The notes below the pieces were generated by a model. The model made no database searches and was not told where the DNA came from. It saw only the letters and a program-made list of their open reading frames with translations. From Dichetophora obliterata (taxonomy: Eukaryota; Arthropoda; Insecta; Diptera; Sciomyzidae), in the NCBI GenBank assembly GCA_963920525.1, contig OY986436.1, forward strand, positions 79,453,630-79,517,629: a stretch of DNA of 64,000 nucleotides. Reading direction: 5' to 3'. The position numbers and the translations under genes are program-made. Of this stretch, positions 44,741 to 54,140 are shown in pieces; within the stretch, counting starts at the first letter, position 1; every line of letters starts with the position of its first letter.

Positions 44741-47552
44741 GTTTTATTTATTTATTGGCCAACCAAGGCAATTTACTTATTCTAACAGGTTTTTAAAAAT
44801 TTATTAATTAACTTATTCTAACAGGTATTTATTTTTTATTTTTTTATTTTTTATAATTTTTTTTTTCCTTTTCTCCCCCTTCCTTGTTTTGGTGTTCAAA
44901 GATGTGCAATTCGAAGTGGGCGTAATCCGCCCACCTAATTGACATTATTTCACGAACACGCCAAAAAAGAAGGGAAAGAGGAGAAGAGAAAAAAAAGAGA
45001 ATTCAGAGGTTGGGTTGATTAGGCAGAGAAAGAGACTTGTATAGAGAACGCTTGAATAAGAATTTGGACATGGAAGGTGAGTAGTGGTCGGATATATTAT
45101 TAAATTTTCTACAGCAACGGTTGATGGGTTCATTACTGGCATATGCAGTATGATGCCGATATTCAGCTAACAGCCGAGTATGCCTTGTACGTCTTAAAGG
45201 GTCATTGAGGGTAATCTTGTTAGAGATATATTCGCAGTTAGTTACACCGCTCAGAACATCGAAGGTAAAACATGTATCAAGTACCGTTCTTCTTGTTGAT
45301 AGCGGTGTCAAATTTAATAGGGTGAGTCTGTGTTCATATGGTGGAAGGCTTCCATAATCGCGCGGATTATAAGTTTCTCTCAAAGCGAATAATAAGAACT
45401 GTTTTTGGATGGATTCGATTCTATCACAATGGGATCCAAAAACTGGATTCCAAATTATGCAGCCATATTCGAGTATTGGGCGCACTATTGCACAGTACAG
45501 GGATGTAGTGACCCATACATTCTTGAATTCGTATGCTCGTCTTTTAATAAAACCGAGCAGTTTACTGGCCCTGGATACAATCTTATCATAGTGTAAATTA
45601 AAGCGCAGTTTGTTGTCCAAGACCACTCCAAGATCAACTATATAATTGACCCTGTTAAGTTCATTATTATTAAGGTGGTATTTGTGATTTACAACTTGGT
45701 TTCTACGGGAAAAGCTTATCACGCTACACTTTTTTACATTGAGGTAGAGTTTGTTTTGGGTACACCAGGTCTCAAGAGATGAGAGTTTTAACTGTAAGAA
45801 AGTTACATCTTCCTGCGATTCAATTACGTGGTACAATTTTAAGTCGTCCGCATACATAAGATGTGGAATATGCTTCAACACCACGGACAAGTCGGATATG
45901 AAAATATTGAAGAGAAGAGGACCAAGGTGACTACCTTGCGGTACTCCAGAGGAGACTTCAATTTTCTTCGAAACAATTCCTTGAAATTTAACATATTGGG
46001 ATCTACCATGGAGATAAGTTGATAGCCAACTAAGTAAAGATCCAGAGAAACCAAATTTTTCTAATTTATGTATTAAGATGCCGTGATCAACACGATCAAA
46101 AGCTTTACTGAAATCAGTGTAAATAGCGTCTATTAGGTATCCTTTCTCCATCTTGCATAAAACGTCAGAAACCATTATCATGAGGTTAGTGGTTGTGGAC
46201 CTTCCTTTTCGAAACCCGTGCTGCTGCTCGTTTAGTCTCTGGTTGATAAGGTACGTTAGCTTTTCGCAAATTATTTTTTCAAATAGCTTTGGGACGGCCG
46301 ACAAAATTGCTATGCCTCTATAGTTTTCAACTGAACTTTTTTGACCGTTTTTGTATATTGGTATTAGGTGGGAAGTTTTCCAAAAAGAGGGAAACACTCC
46401 AAGAGACAGTGATTTGTTAAATATAATATATAAAGGTACAAGTAGTTGGTCTAAGCATCGCACCAATAACTTTGGGGGAATTAGGTCTGGTCCAGGTCCC
46501 TTGGTTGCATCTAAACCCTTTATTGCATTCGATATGTCTTCTATTGACAAGCTAAAGTTTTCAACCATATGTTGTGAATTCGGAGTGGGGGGAAAAACAT
46601 CCGACTGAGTAGTTGGTGGACAAAATACATCCTTAAAATAATCCGCAAAGAGGTTACATATTTCTTGAGGGTTGGAAGAGATAATATTACCTTTATACAT
46701 GGATGAAGGGTAACCGGCTGATTTTCGTTTCAGATTGACAAAGTCGAAAAATGTTTTGGGGTCTTGGACAATTTTCTCTCCAATTAAGTTTGTGTAAAAC
46801 TTGTAAGCTTCTTCAGATTTGAAAGAGAACTCTTTTGATAGCTCATCGTATCTGAGCCTCATTTCTTCGGTAATATTTGCGGTAGTTTTGATGAGTTTGT
46901 AAATTCGGTTTCTCTGGTTTCTCAGGTATCTGAGATTTGAATTTAGCCAAGGTTCTGAAAGTTTGTTTTTTTTCTTTATTTTAGGCACATATCTTTCGAT
47001 AGCTGTATAAATGTAATTATAAAAACTCGAAACAGCGCTATCTAAGTCTAAGTTCGATAGAGCGCAACTCCAGTTAATACCATCTAGAAGAGATGTTATG
47101 CTTTCGTAATCAGCATTAAGAAAATCGTACACAATGGAGTTATTGAAGGACTGGGTAAAAGAGATATTTATATCAGATAACATTACTGTTAGGGCTGTAT
47201 GGTGAACAGTGTTAGCAAACAAATTTTCTGCTTCGATGGTTGGAACAACCCTCACTTCGTCGTACGAGTTAGTAAAGATTAAATCCAACCACCTACTATT
47301 TTGGTTTTGTGTTGCAGAGACTTGCTGTAGATCATTGCTATAAAACGTACTTATTAATGTAAAATCTATGGAACTAGAGAGGTTTACAGGAAGAAGATAG
47401 TTGTCATTTTCATCAATGACAAATGATATATTTGGACGGTTGAAGTCACCAAAAATAACAATCCTATCATCTTCATTTAAGGTCTCCGTAAATGTAGTGA
47501 TTGTTTCACATAGCTCATTGTATGATGCTTCGCTAGAGCTTGGGGGCCCACC
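44741..47552 (-). mobile_element. CR1/Jockey-group non-LTR retrotransposon, 5'-truncated
   Basis: Inserted in the Tc1 gene in the same orientation. Contains the endonuclease C-terminal part and a complete reverse transcriptase on the minus strand, with an AT-rich 3' region (44741-45000) holding two GTTAGAATAAGT-type repeats. No clear target duplication. The host sequence (KRGGG then RTECL) is restored when it is removed. Confidence 0.82.
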
Positions 47553-47720
47553 TCCACGCTTTTGCTCTAATCGACCCTCTTTTTCAGCGCGATTTATTAC
47601 GTTATAGACAGTCTGGCGTGTTACCGCAAACATTTCAGACACTTTTTGGACACTTTTACCCAAGTTGTAATTATAATATATTAGTTGCGCCAAATCAAAC
47701 GATAATCTTTTGCCAGGCAT
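45003..47720 (-). CDS. 905-codon fusion ORF: Tc1 DNA-binding half + non-LTR EN/RT
   Basis: An uninterrupted frame. Residues 1-58 are the Tc1 transposase start (MPGKRLSFDLAQLIYYNYN, KVSEMFAVTRQTVYNVINRA), a helix-turn-helix that would bind the Tc1 ends. After GGG the non-LTR protein begins: endonuclease (DRIVIFGDFNRPNISF, WLDLIFTNSYDEV, HHTALTVMLSD), then reverse transcriptase at about 350-650 (IPIYKNGQKSSVENYRGIAI, DFSKAFDRVDHGIL, SGVPQGSHLGPLLFNIF, MYADDLKLYHV) and the C-terminal ILEYGCIIWNPVFGSH. The catalytic YADD is intact. The endonuclease N-terminus is missing. The fusion is in frame by chance of insertion; whether it is expressed from the Tc1 promoter is unknown. Confidence 0.88.
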   Translation of the reverse strand: MPGKRLSFDLAQLIYYNYNLGKSVQKVSEMFAVTRQTVYNVINRAEKEGRLEQKRGGGPPSSSEASYNELCETITTFTETLNEDDRIVIFGDFNRPNISFVIDENDNYLLPVNLSSSIDFTLISTFYSNDLQQVSATQNQNSRWLDLIFTNSYDEVRVVPTIEAENLFANTVHHTALTVMLSDINISFTQSFNNSIVYDFLNADYESITSLLDGINWSCALSNLDLDSAVSSFYNYIYTAIERYVPKIKKKNKLSEPWLNSNLRYLRNQRNRIYKLIKTTANITEEMRLRYDELSKEFSFKSEEAYKFYTNLIGEKIVQDPKTFFDFVNLKRKSAGYPSSMYKGNIISSNPQEICNLFADYFKDVFCPPTTQSDVFPPTPNSQHMVENFSLSIEDISNAIKGLDATKGPGPDLIPPKLLVRCLDQLLVPLYIIFNKSLSLGVFPSFWKTSHLIPIYKNGQKSSVENYRGIAILSAVPKLFEKIICEKLTYLINQRLNEQQHGFRKGRSTTTNLMIMVSDVLCKMEKGYLIDAIYTDFSKAFDRVDHGILIHKLEKFGFSGSLLSWLSTYLHGRSQYVKFQGIVSKKIEVSSGVPQGSHLGPLLFNIFISDLSVVLKHIPHLMYADDLKLYHVIESQEDVTFLQLKLSSLETWCTQNKLYLNVKKCSVISFSRRNQVVNHKYHLNNNELNRVNYIVDLGVVLDNKLRFNLHYDKIVSRASKLLGFIKRRAYEFKNVWVTTSLYCAIVRPILEYGCIIWNPVFGSHCDRIESIQKQFLLFALRETYNPRDYGSLPPYEHRLTLLNLTPLSTRRTVLDTCFTFDVLSGVTNCEYISNKITLNDPLRRTRHTRLLAEYRHHTAYASNEPINRCCRKFNNISDHYSPSMSKFLFKRSLYKSLSLPNQPNL

Positions 47721-48592
47721 TTTAAAAACACGCTATTCAAATTTGAGGTGCAAACAAAACAATAATTTTCCACTAAATGATAAAAGGAAAGCATTGAAGT
47801 GGTCATTGTAAAGCATAGTACTCTACAAATCGAAGTTAATCGCGCAACAAATTGTAAAGAAATTGAAAAAAACAAAATGTAAAAACAGTTTCTTGACAGT
47901 ATCAAAATAGAGCGATATTTGTTTTTGTTGCCTCAGCTGTTGTTTTTCCTATGAATTTGCAATTTTTTTTTATGAATGCTCTTTAAATGTTGTGTATATA
48001 TATATGAATAAGTACAAAAAGGAAGCCGAAAATAAATGGAAATAACTATTTCTTGCTATTGAAATCGAAAAGTTGAATTTATTTTCAATGTCAAAACTCA
48101 TTCTTGACAAACTGTATATTTTTGAGTCGATTCAAAAAAAGATGATACAAAGTTTTCAGAATCGCGGAAGAGGAAAAGCAAATTCAACAAAATTAAACCA
48201 AAAATGTTTCCAACGGAATTTCTAACCCTTCAAAAAGCCACTAACAAATGTGGGAGTTGGGTTCAATCAGTGGGTACGACATCTATGGATCATTCATATG
48301 ACTTCACATAAAGTACTAAACAAAATCGTATTTTAATATTCCTATTCAGAAAATTTAATAAATTAAAAAAAAGGCGAGGAATTTTATTTATACTGCTTCA
48401 AAGGATTGCGCAGAAGTTTTTATGGAAGAAATCTGCCATTGGACTGTTATATACCTTTACAGGATTTATAAAACACATATCCCAGAGCCTGGCTAACAAA
48501 TGGAGTTGTCGATGCAGGTATGGATTTCCTTGTGAAGAAATCAGGCTCACCAGCAAAATTGTTGCCATGTCAATTGGACAGTTATTGTTTCG

Positions 48593-49339
48593 AAAATGAG
48601 CAGAGACTGTAAATAATAATTATTTTTAGATTTTTAAACCAAAAAAGCATTATGAAAAAATTGTCGCACCGCCGTTTTTAAGGTAGAATTACAGTCCACC
48701 CTAAACAAGTGCGCGTGAGTGGTTTAACTGTCAAAATCGGCTCATGCACATACTTTTTGTATGAAGCCTACCGAAACATGCACCGGACTACCGCAACATG
48801 AATCGATTTTCCGATTTTGACAGTGTGTTCGGATGTGAAGTTGGCTGCATAAAACCAAAGTATTAGAACAAAGAGAAATCAGCAGCTATTTATTAATTAA
48901 TCTCAATCTATTTATTAAGTTTTCCCGATATCTTTTTGGTCACAAAATAACTGGAATGTTACTTTACTTAATATTTTTGCTTTAAAAAATAAAAATCAAC
49001 ACATACCAGTTATTTTGTGACCAAAAAAATATCGGGCAAACTTTACTTTTTATTTTTGCTTAAAAAAATAAAAATCAAAACTTACCAGTTATTTTGTGAC
49101 CAAAAAAATATCGGGCAAATTTTACTTTTATTTTTGCTTTAAAAAATAAAAATCAACACATACCAGATATCTAGTGACCAAAAAAATATCGGGTGAATTT
49201 TGATTTTCATTTTTGCCTTAAAAAATATAAAGCAGAAATAATTATTATTTTTTGCTCAAAATTTTAAAAGTCACAAAATAATTATTATTTTTTGCTTTTT
49301 AATATAAAAGGCATACTCAGTACGGTCTCTGAAAATGAG
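48593..49339. mobile_element. hAT-type MITE, 731 bp, with 8-bp target duplication
   Basis: AAAATGAG at 48593-48600 and 49332-49339 flanks an element (48601-49331) that starts CAGAGACTGTA and ends TACGGTCTCTG. Copy A (18836) has the single empty site GAAAATGAGCTT. The interior holds a minisatellite but no gene. Confidence 0.9.
48920..49225. repeat. Minisatellite in MITE, unit about 75-80 bp
   Basis: Three to four units built on CCAGTTATTTTGTGACC, AAAAAAATATCGGGCAAA, TTTTATTTTTGCTT and AAAAATAAAAATCAACACAT. The first is partly inverted relative to the rest. Confidence 0.85.
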
Positions 49340-49724
49340 CTTGTGTTAAATGAAGCGTTTAAAAAAACCCCTGACACATTAATATTTCCACATCTCTATT
49401 GTAGATATTTTTACGTATTTAATATTATTGACTTTATAGAAAAAAATGTCACATACTTGGATCCTTCTGATTTAAAAGTCAGAGAAAATAAGTTTGTGAA
49501 ATACAATGTATATCCAGGAACTTAAAAAAGTTGCGAAGGTTAACTGGAAAAATAAATATTTGCCAAAACAAAAACAGGAAGATGGAGACAACTGTAACAT
49601 TTTTATACTTCAATACATTGAAAAGTATTTAGAGAATAATTCATTGGAGAATCTAGTAGATCAGGACGACTATCGAGAAATGCTTAAGATGCAAATCGTA
49701 GAAAATCAGACCCCATTATAAGTA

Positions 49725-49936
49725 TAAGTCTACATTGCGCAGAGAACACTGGAAAAAATTTCTTAAATTGTGATTTATGCAATAGAAAAATATGCATTTA
49801 TTGCCTTAACAAAAAATAAAATATATCCATGGAGGGAATAGAAAAATACCAAATAAAAGATTTTGTTAAAGATTTTTTGATAGTTTGAAAAATTTGTATG
49901 GGAAATCATAACAGAATAATAGAATGTGCAGAAATA
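49725..49936. repeat. Duplicated segment left of mariner 3
   Basis: CTACATTGCGCAGAGAACAC through AATGTGCAGAAA corresponds to copy A 19223-19420. The same piece occurs again at 51253-51450 on the right side of mariner 3. Confidence 0.85.
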
Positions 49937-51250
49937 TGGGTTGCCAATATTCGAAGCGCCCATTTTATTTTTAAATAAATCAAAGAAACCACAATTTTTT
50001 GTCTGTTCGTCATGAATATCATTTAATTGGGTTCAAGTAGATTTGCTTACATTATTTCTTGAATATGATATCTCGTAAATGGTCGCCATTGGCCTCAACG
50101 ACATATTGTGCCCGTTTTGCAGCATTTTCCATGGTTTTCTTCAACATTTCGATGGAAATGGCGGTTATTTCTTGACGGATGTTGGTTTTCAGCTCTTCTA
50201 GGGTCTTTGGCTTGTTGACGTAAACCTTTGATTTCAAATAACCCCACAAAAAGAAGTCTGGAGGCGTTAAATCTGGTGATCTTGGCGGCCAATCGAAATC
50301 ACCATTTTTTGACATCAAACGGCCAGGGAACAATTGCTTCAAAAAATCGATTGTAGTGCGGCTTGTGTGTGGTGGCGCGCCGTCTTGTTGAAACCAGTAG
50401 TGCCTGATACGCTTTCGACGAACGATTGGCATGAAAAAATTGTTTATCATATCGCGATAACGCTCCTGATTGACAGTAACTCTGTGGCCATTATCATCTT
50501 CGAAAAAGAACGGCCCAATGAGCATTTTAGCACAAACGCCGCACCAAACAGTGACTTTTGCATCGTGAAGAGGTACCTCTTGAATCTCTTGTGGATTTTC
50601 AGTGGCATAAATACGGCAATTTTGTTTGTTTACCGTTCCGTTCAACTGAAAATGAGCTCATCGCTCATGATAATTTTATGCCAAAATTGCTCATCTTCTT
50701 CAGCCATTTCGATGACTCTTTGGGCCCATTCCAATCGACGTGGTTTATCGGTAGGCAACAATTTGTTTACCAATTGAATTTTGTACGGAAACAAATTCAA
50801 ATCAACACGTAAAATGCGTTGTAAAGTGGATCGGGGAATGCCGAGCTGCTGAGAACGGCGATTTTGGGATGTTTTTGGTGACTGCTCAATACTGGCTCGT
50901 ACGGCTGCAATATTCTCATCCGATCGCCTTGGTCGCTTTTTATTTGGACTCTTTGGGTTACCAAGATTATTACCAGTTGTAAATCTTTCATACAAACGAT
51001 AAATTGTTTTCTTGGAAGGCGCACTTTTCACTTTATTTATTTTTTTGAAAGCACGTTGAGTTTTCACTATTGACTTGTTTTGTTGAATGTAAATTTCAAC
51101 AATTTTAGAGCGTTCGCGTGGCGTGTACTGTTCCATTGTAAACATTTGCTTGGAATGACGCTTCAAACGCGGTATGTCATTAGTCGATTTGGCATCACTG
51201 CGGAAAGTTACAGTGTTGCCAGATGGGCGCTTCGTATATTGGCAACCCTG
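49937..51250 (-). mobile_element. mariner 3 (DD41D, rosa-like), 1.3 kb
   Basis: The ends share GGGTTGCCAATAT.CGAAGC and CGCCCA inverted, with TA on both sides (49935-49936, 51251-51252). One transposase gene on the minus strand, nearly intact. Confidence 0.92.
50052..51136 (-). pseudogene. mariner 3 transposase, one frameshift from intact
   Basis: MEQYTPRERSKIVEIYIQQN (51136), helix-turn-helix NKVKSAPSKKTIYRLYER, second helix QLGIPRSTLQRILRVDL, then IIMSDEL where one base is missing near 50655 (expected SDEAHFQ). The frame resumes LNGTVNKQNCRIYATENPQE, YWFQQDGAPPHTSRTTIDFL, SPDLTPPDFFLWGYLKSK and ends HLRDIIFKK-stop. The three catalytic Asp are present, with 41 residues between the last two. 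The total of about 360 codons is typical of full-length mariner. Confidence 0.93.
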
Positions 51251-51252
51251 TA

Positions 51253-51450
51253 TGTCTACATTGTGCAAAGGACGCTGGAAAAAATTTCTTAAATTGCGAT
51301 TTATGCATTAGAAAAATATGCATTTATTGCCTTAACAAAAAATAATATATATCCATGGCGAAAGATTTTGTAAAATATTTGTTGATTGTTTGAAAAATTT
51401 TTATGGGTAAACATAACAGAATTTTTTCATAACAGATTGTGCAGAAAGGC
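51253..51450. repeat. Duplicated segment right of mariner 3
   Basis: Second copy of 49725-49936 (CTACATTGTGCAAAGGACGC ... GATTGTGCAGAAAGGC). Because the same host sequence occurs on both sides, mariner 3 is not in a simple single insertion site. Confidence 0.85.
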
Positions 51451-51664
51451 TCAAATAATTAATTTATTAAAAACAGTGTTTATAAGAACCAATGACGCGT
51501 TTGCATAAAACCAATACTTAAATATATAAAATTTATTCAAAAACATATATTATTTAAATTATGTAGGCGCTTTGTTAAATCTTTTTTAAATAATGAATTT
51601 TTTAATGAAATATAAACGTATTTGTAAAGAATTTAATGAAAAAATATTGAAATTTGCACGCACT

Positions 51665-51712
51665 ATGTCATTTACGCCTTCAGAAAGCAAAAGCAACGCA
51701 CTCACGGAAACG
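51665..51712 (+). other. Conserved exon-like block, copy C
   Basis: MSFTPSESKSNALTET up to a GTAAGC donor; partner of 19641-19688. Confidence 0.4.
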
Positions 51713-52864
51713 GTAAGCAATACATTTTTCCATATCAAATTATTGTTGTTCGTCTCTCACGTCGTTCAGCCAACGTTTCGTTTTGCATAAAGATGCAGTA
51801 CGCCTCACTTGTAAACTTCAAAAGTAACAACTTGTTGCTACAATTTGTACTTCTGCTAAATTTATTTAAGCTTAAATTATATGAAAATTATAAAAACCTG
51901 TTAAAATAAAACAATAATTTTGAAAGTTATACTTCTTATATAATTTCTTATGAACTTCTTTTGAAAGTGAAAGACGAGATCAGAAAAACACACTTAATTC
52001 AAATATGCAACAATAACGTGTTGTGAAGAAAATATTTTAATTATCTAAGTAAATATGCAATGTTATTGCAATGATCCAAATAAAATTTTTATTCCCGAGT
52101 TGCTATAAAAATATCTTTTCTAATAGCACATTGTAGTTAATGGCATTTAAAATAAAAGTGCTTCATATGCAAACAGAAATGTGCTTGTATTGACGATAAG
52201 AAGCACATTATATGATTAATATCCTAATAAGCTGACCTAAAGTACGTGAAACCGGTTTTAGTATTTTAAAAATAAATAAGAATCTCAATGTAATCCATTA
52301 CCACGGTGCACAGTTCGAGTTTTATTTTCGAGGACAAACTTAATTTCACGAATAGTATATATAACAGCTAGAGACATGACATTTGTAAATGGATTTTGAA
52401 AACATAAAATATGAAGTTTTATAAAAGGCGTGATTGGGCAACAACCCATACAACTTCGAAGAGGAAAAACGGGATAAGATTGGTTTTATAATTGCTATAA
52501 AAGTCAAATTCGGTTTCTTAGCTTATCATAAAACAAAAAACTTTACTAAAAAATGGGCTTTGTTGAGCAACTATCACTCTTACCTCCCATAATGTTTAAG
52601 AATAGCAGTTCACATAACGGAATTTAAATTGCCATTTTTATCTGCATAGATACAGTCAACGACATTCGTACGTAGTACATTTTTTTTATTGTTAAACAAA
52701 AATATTATGATTTTTAAACTATCAGAAATCATTTTATTTTAACTGTATTATAAATTAAATTAATTTATTTCTGAAATTGATTTTGTTTTAATTGTAATAA
52801 AAAAAAAAACTCAAAATACGGGTAGACATTCATATAAACACACTTGGGCTTACTAAGAAAATAC
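51713..52864. other. 3' part of repeat copy C, no intact gene
   Basis: Matches copy A 19689-20765. Includes the degenerate frame GNNPYNFEEEKRDKIGF at 52437. Confidence 0.5.
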
Positions 52865-53208
52865 AATATAAAATACAATATTCTCAGCTTTATTGCTTTT
52901 AGTAGTTTATGTGGCTAATTTTGAATAATTTCAAAAATTACTTTCGGCATGAAGTCTGCCAAATTTTTAAGTGTATTTATATTTAGTCCAATTTCTGACC
53001 AGCATTCTCTGAGTGCTGCTTTCAAGTCAATCACGTTGAAATATGCGTCTATGCGCATAAACCTTGCCGGTAAGGATACCTCAAAGGTTCTCAATAGAAA
53101 TTATGTCGACTCCAACAAACACCCTGTGTTCCGCGCTCTTGATGTTTCTTCTTTGTTTTCTTTTTGGGCAGCGCTTCTCGCTGCTTTGTCTTTAAACTCT
53201 GTTTAGTT
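52865..53208. other. No gene recognised
   Basis: An 85-codon plus-strand open stretch (52949-53206) has no known domain. The opposite strand also has open patches beside the BEL/Pao fragment. Confidence 0.4.
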
Positions 53209-53513
53209 TTAAGAGATTAGGAATAAAATCACCCGTTTTTGCTTTTCAATTTCTGCGTCAGATATCAAGGAGTCTACCATATTCGAGACGGCTGCACCAT
53301 ATAATTCAAGACGAGGTAGTGAGATAGTCTTGACGGGAGCCACTTTACTTTTTGCGTAAAGTAAATGACTGACAATACAATCATTTTCCTTAACACGGCA
53401 GTATGTTAATGCAGCGTATGCCTTTTCAGAAGCATCGCAAAAATCGTAAAACTCTACATCGGAATCAGGCGAAAACCCAACAAAACGTCGGATGCGAATA
53501 TCAAACTTCTTCC
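53209..53513 (-). pseudogene. BEL/Pao polyprotein fragment (RT to RNase H link)
   Basis: Minus strand, open for about 100 codons: [32 protein letters not shown], then [20 protein letters not shown]. The F/H-x-FCDASExAYxA block followed by AKxxVAPxKxxxxPRLEL is diagnostic of BEL/Pao pol. Both ends are cut off, with no LTR nearby. Confidence 0.85.
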
Positions 53514-53831
53514 GGTAAAATGATCACATATGTGAACAAAAGATTTTGTAATGAAATATTTTCTGATTTGTCATTAATTCATTTAAATATTGGCGCAAAT
53601 AGATAGAGAATATATTCTCCCTAATTAGCTCTCTTCTAATTTCTCAAATATGTCGCGTAAGAAGTCTCCTCTGTATGGTAAGTAAAAAAGTGTTAATAAA
53701 TTTGTTGTAAAAGCAGCATAATTTTACAACAAAAATATCAGATTTCTAGTGACGTGACACGAGTGTGAGAACTATCACATAGGCGAGGTGACAACAAGAA
53801 TAAGAACAATAATAAAAACAATTTAATAATT
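53514..53831. other. No gene recognised
   Basis: A nine-codon ATG start at 53650 ending at a perfect GTAAGT donor is the only signal, and it does not join in frame to the block at 53901 by the obvious acceptor. Confidence 0.35.
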
Positions 53832-54140
53832 AGGTTGAATCTTATAAGTTTTTGATAAATATGTTTTTAAATTGAATTTACTATTATTTTTTTTGTGCAG
53901 ATATGGTGATAGTATGCCTACAGGGGAAACCGAACACCTATTAAACATCGATAACGCGCCTATTTTGCATACCCATAGTGTGGAAAAAGCAATGCAGAAG
54001 AGTTCTGAACAGTTTTCTTCACGTGGAATTATTATGGTAATTAAAAGATATTTTTATGCTTTAAAGAGACATTTCATTCCATTTGCAGGTAATTTAGGAG
54101 CTAACGAAGTTTGAAGAATCAATTGAGTGAAAATCTGTTT
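53832..54140. repeat. Left arm of 5-kb inverted repeat
   Basis: Pairs inverted with 58595-58903 over about 300 bp, including TAGGTTGAATCTTATA, ACAGGGGAAACCGAACACCT and TTCCATTTGCAGGTA. Inside it, after a TTTTTTTTGTGCAG acceptor-like site, is an open exon-like stretch (53901-54034: GDSMPTGETEHLLNIDNAP, HSVEKAMQKSSEQFSSRGI) followed by a GTAATT donor-like site. No family is recognised. Confidence 0.82.

Larger units (their letters stand above)
43593..48114 (-). mobile_element. Tc1-family transposon with about 270-bp inverted repeats
   Basis: Ends CAGTTTGTCAAGAATGAG in both orientations, flanked by TA (43591-43592, 48115-48116). The inverted repeats extend about 270 bp (43593-43860 and 47850-48114), including TTTTTCGATTTCAATAGCAA and AACATTTAAAGAGCATTCAT. 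Copy A at about 18350 shows the uninterrupted TA target. Long TIRs with a DD34E-type gene are known from Tc1 relatives such as Minos and Bari. A non-LTR element is inserted in the gene. Confidence 0.92.
48204..49819 (+). pseudogene. ULP1-like protease, copy C (split by MITE)
   Basis: ATG 48204 (MFPTEFLTLQKATNKCGSW) through TNGVVDAGMDFLVKKSG to CFENE at 48600; then the MITE; then NELVLNEAFKKTPDTLIFPH (49332), NIIDFIEKNVTYLDPSD, QELKKVAKVNWKNKY, PKQKQEDGDNCNIFILQY, and VDQDDYREMLKMQIVEN. The Cys survives but the following Gly is Asn, and the His position reads YF. The C-terminal CxxC motif is also present up to 49819. Confidence 0.68.
41570..52864 (+). mobile_element. ULP1/MULE-like repeat family, copy C (with three later insertions)
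   Basis: The left part matches copy B from the GCTGTTGGTTTC block; the right end is the same as copy A (ACTTGGGCTTACTAAGAAAA). Blocks: 5' noncoding (41640-41880), transposase-like gene (41880-43189), linker (43330-43590), protease gene (48204-49819, interrupted), exon-like block (51665) and 3' block. Inserted later: Tc1 (43593-48114), hAT MITE (48601-49331), mariner 3 (49937-51250). Copy A supplies the empty sites for the first two. Base length without the insertions is about 4.5 kb. Confidence 0.75.

Noticed and set aside
45003..47720. A 905-residue ORF that could be read as one novel reverse transcriptase gene with a DNA-binding domain
   Set aside because: The first 58 codons match the start of the flanking Tc1 gene and the join is an insertion boundary, so it is a chimera by insertion rather than an evolved domain fusion.
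52949..53206. 85-codon plus-strand ORF
   Set aside because: Adjacent to a minus-strand BEL/Pao fragment and without any motif; probably chance.
53650..53677. Short ATG exon ending at a perfect GTAAGT donor
   Set aside because: Nine codons only, and it does not join in frame to the obvious acceptor at 53900.
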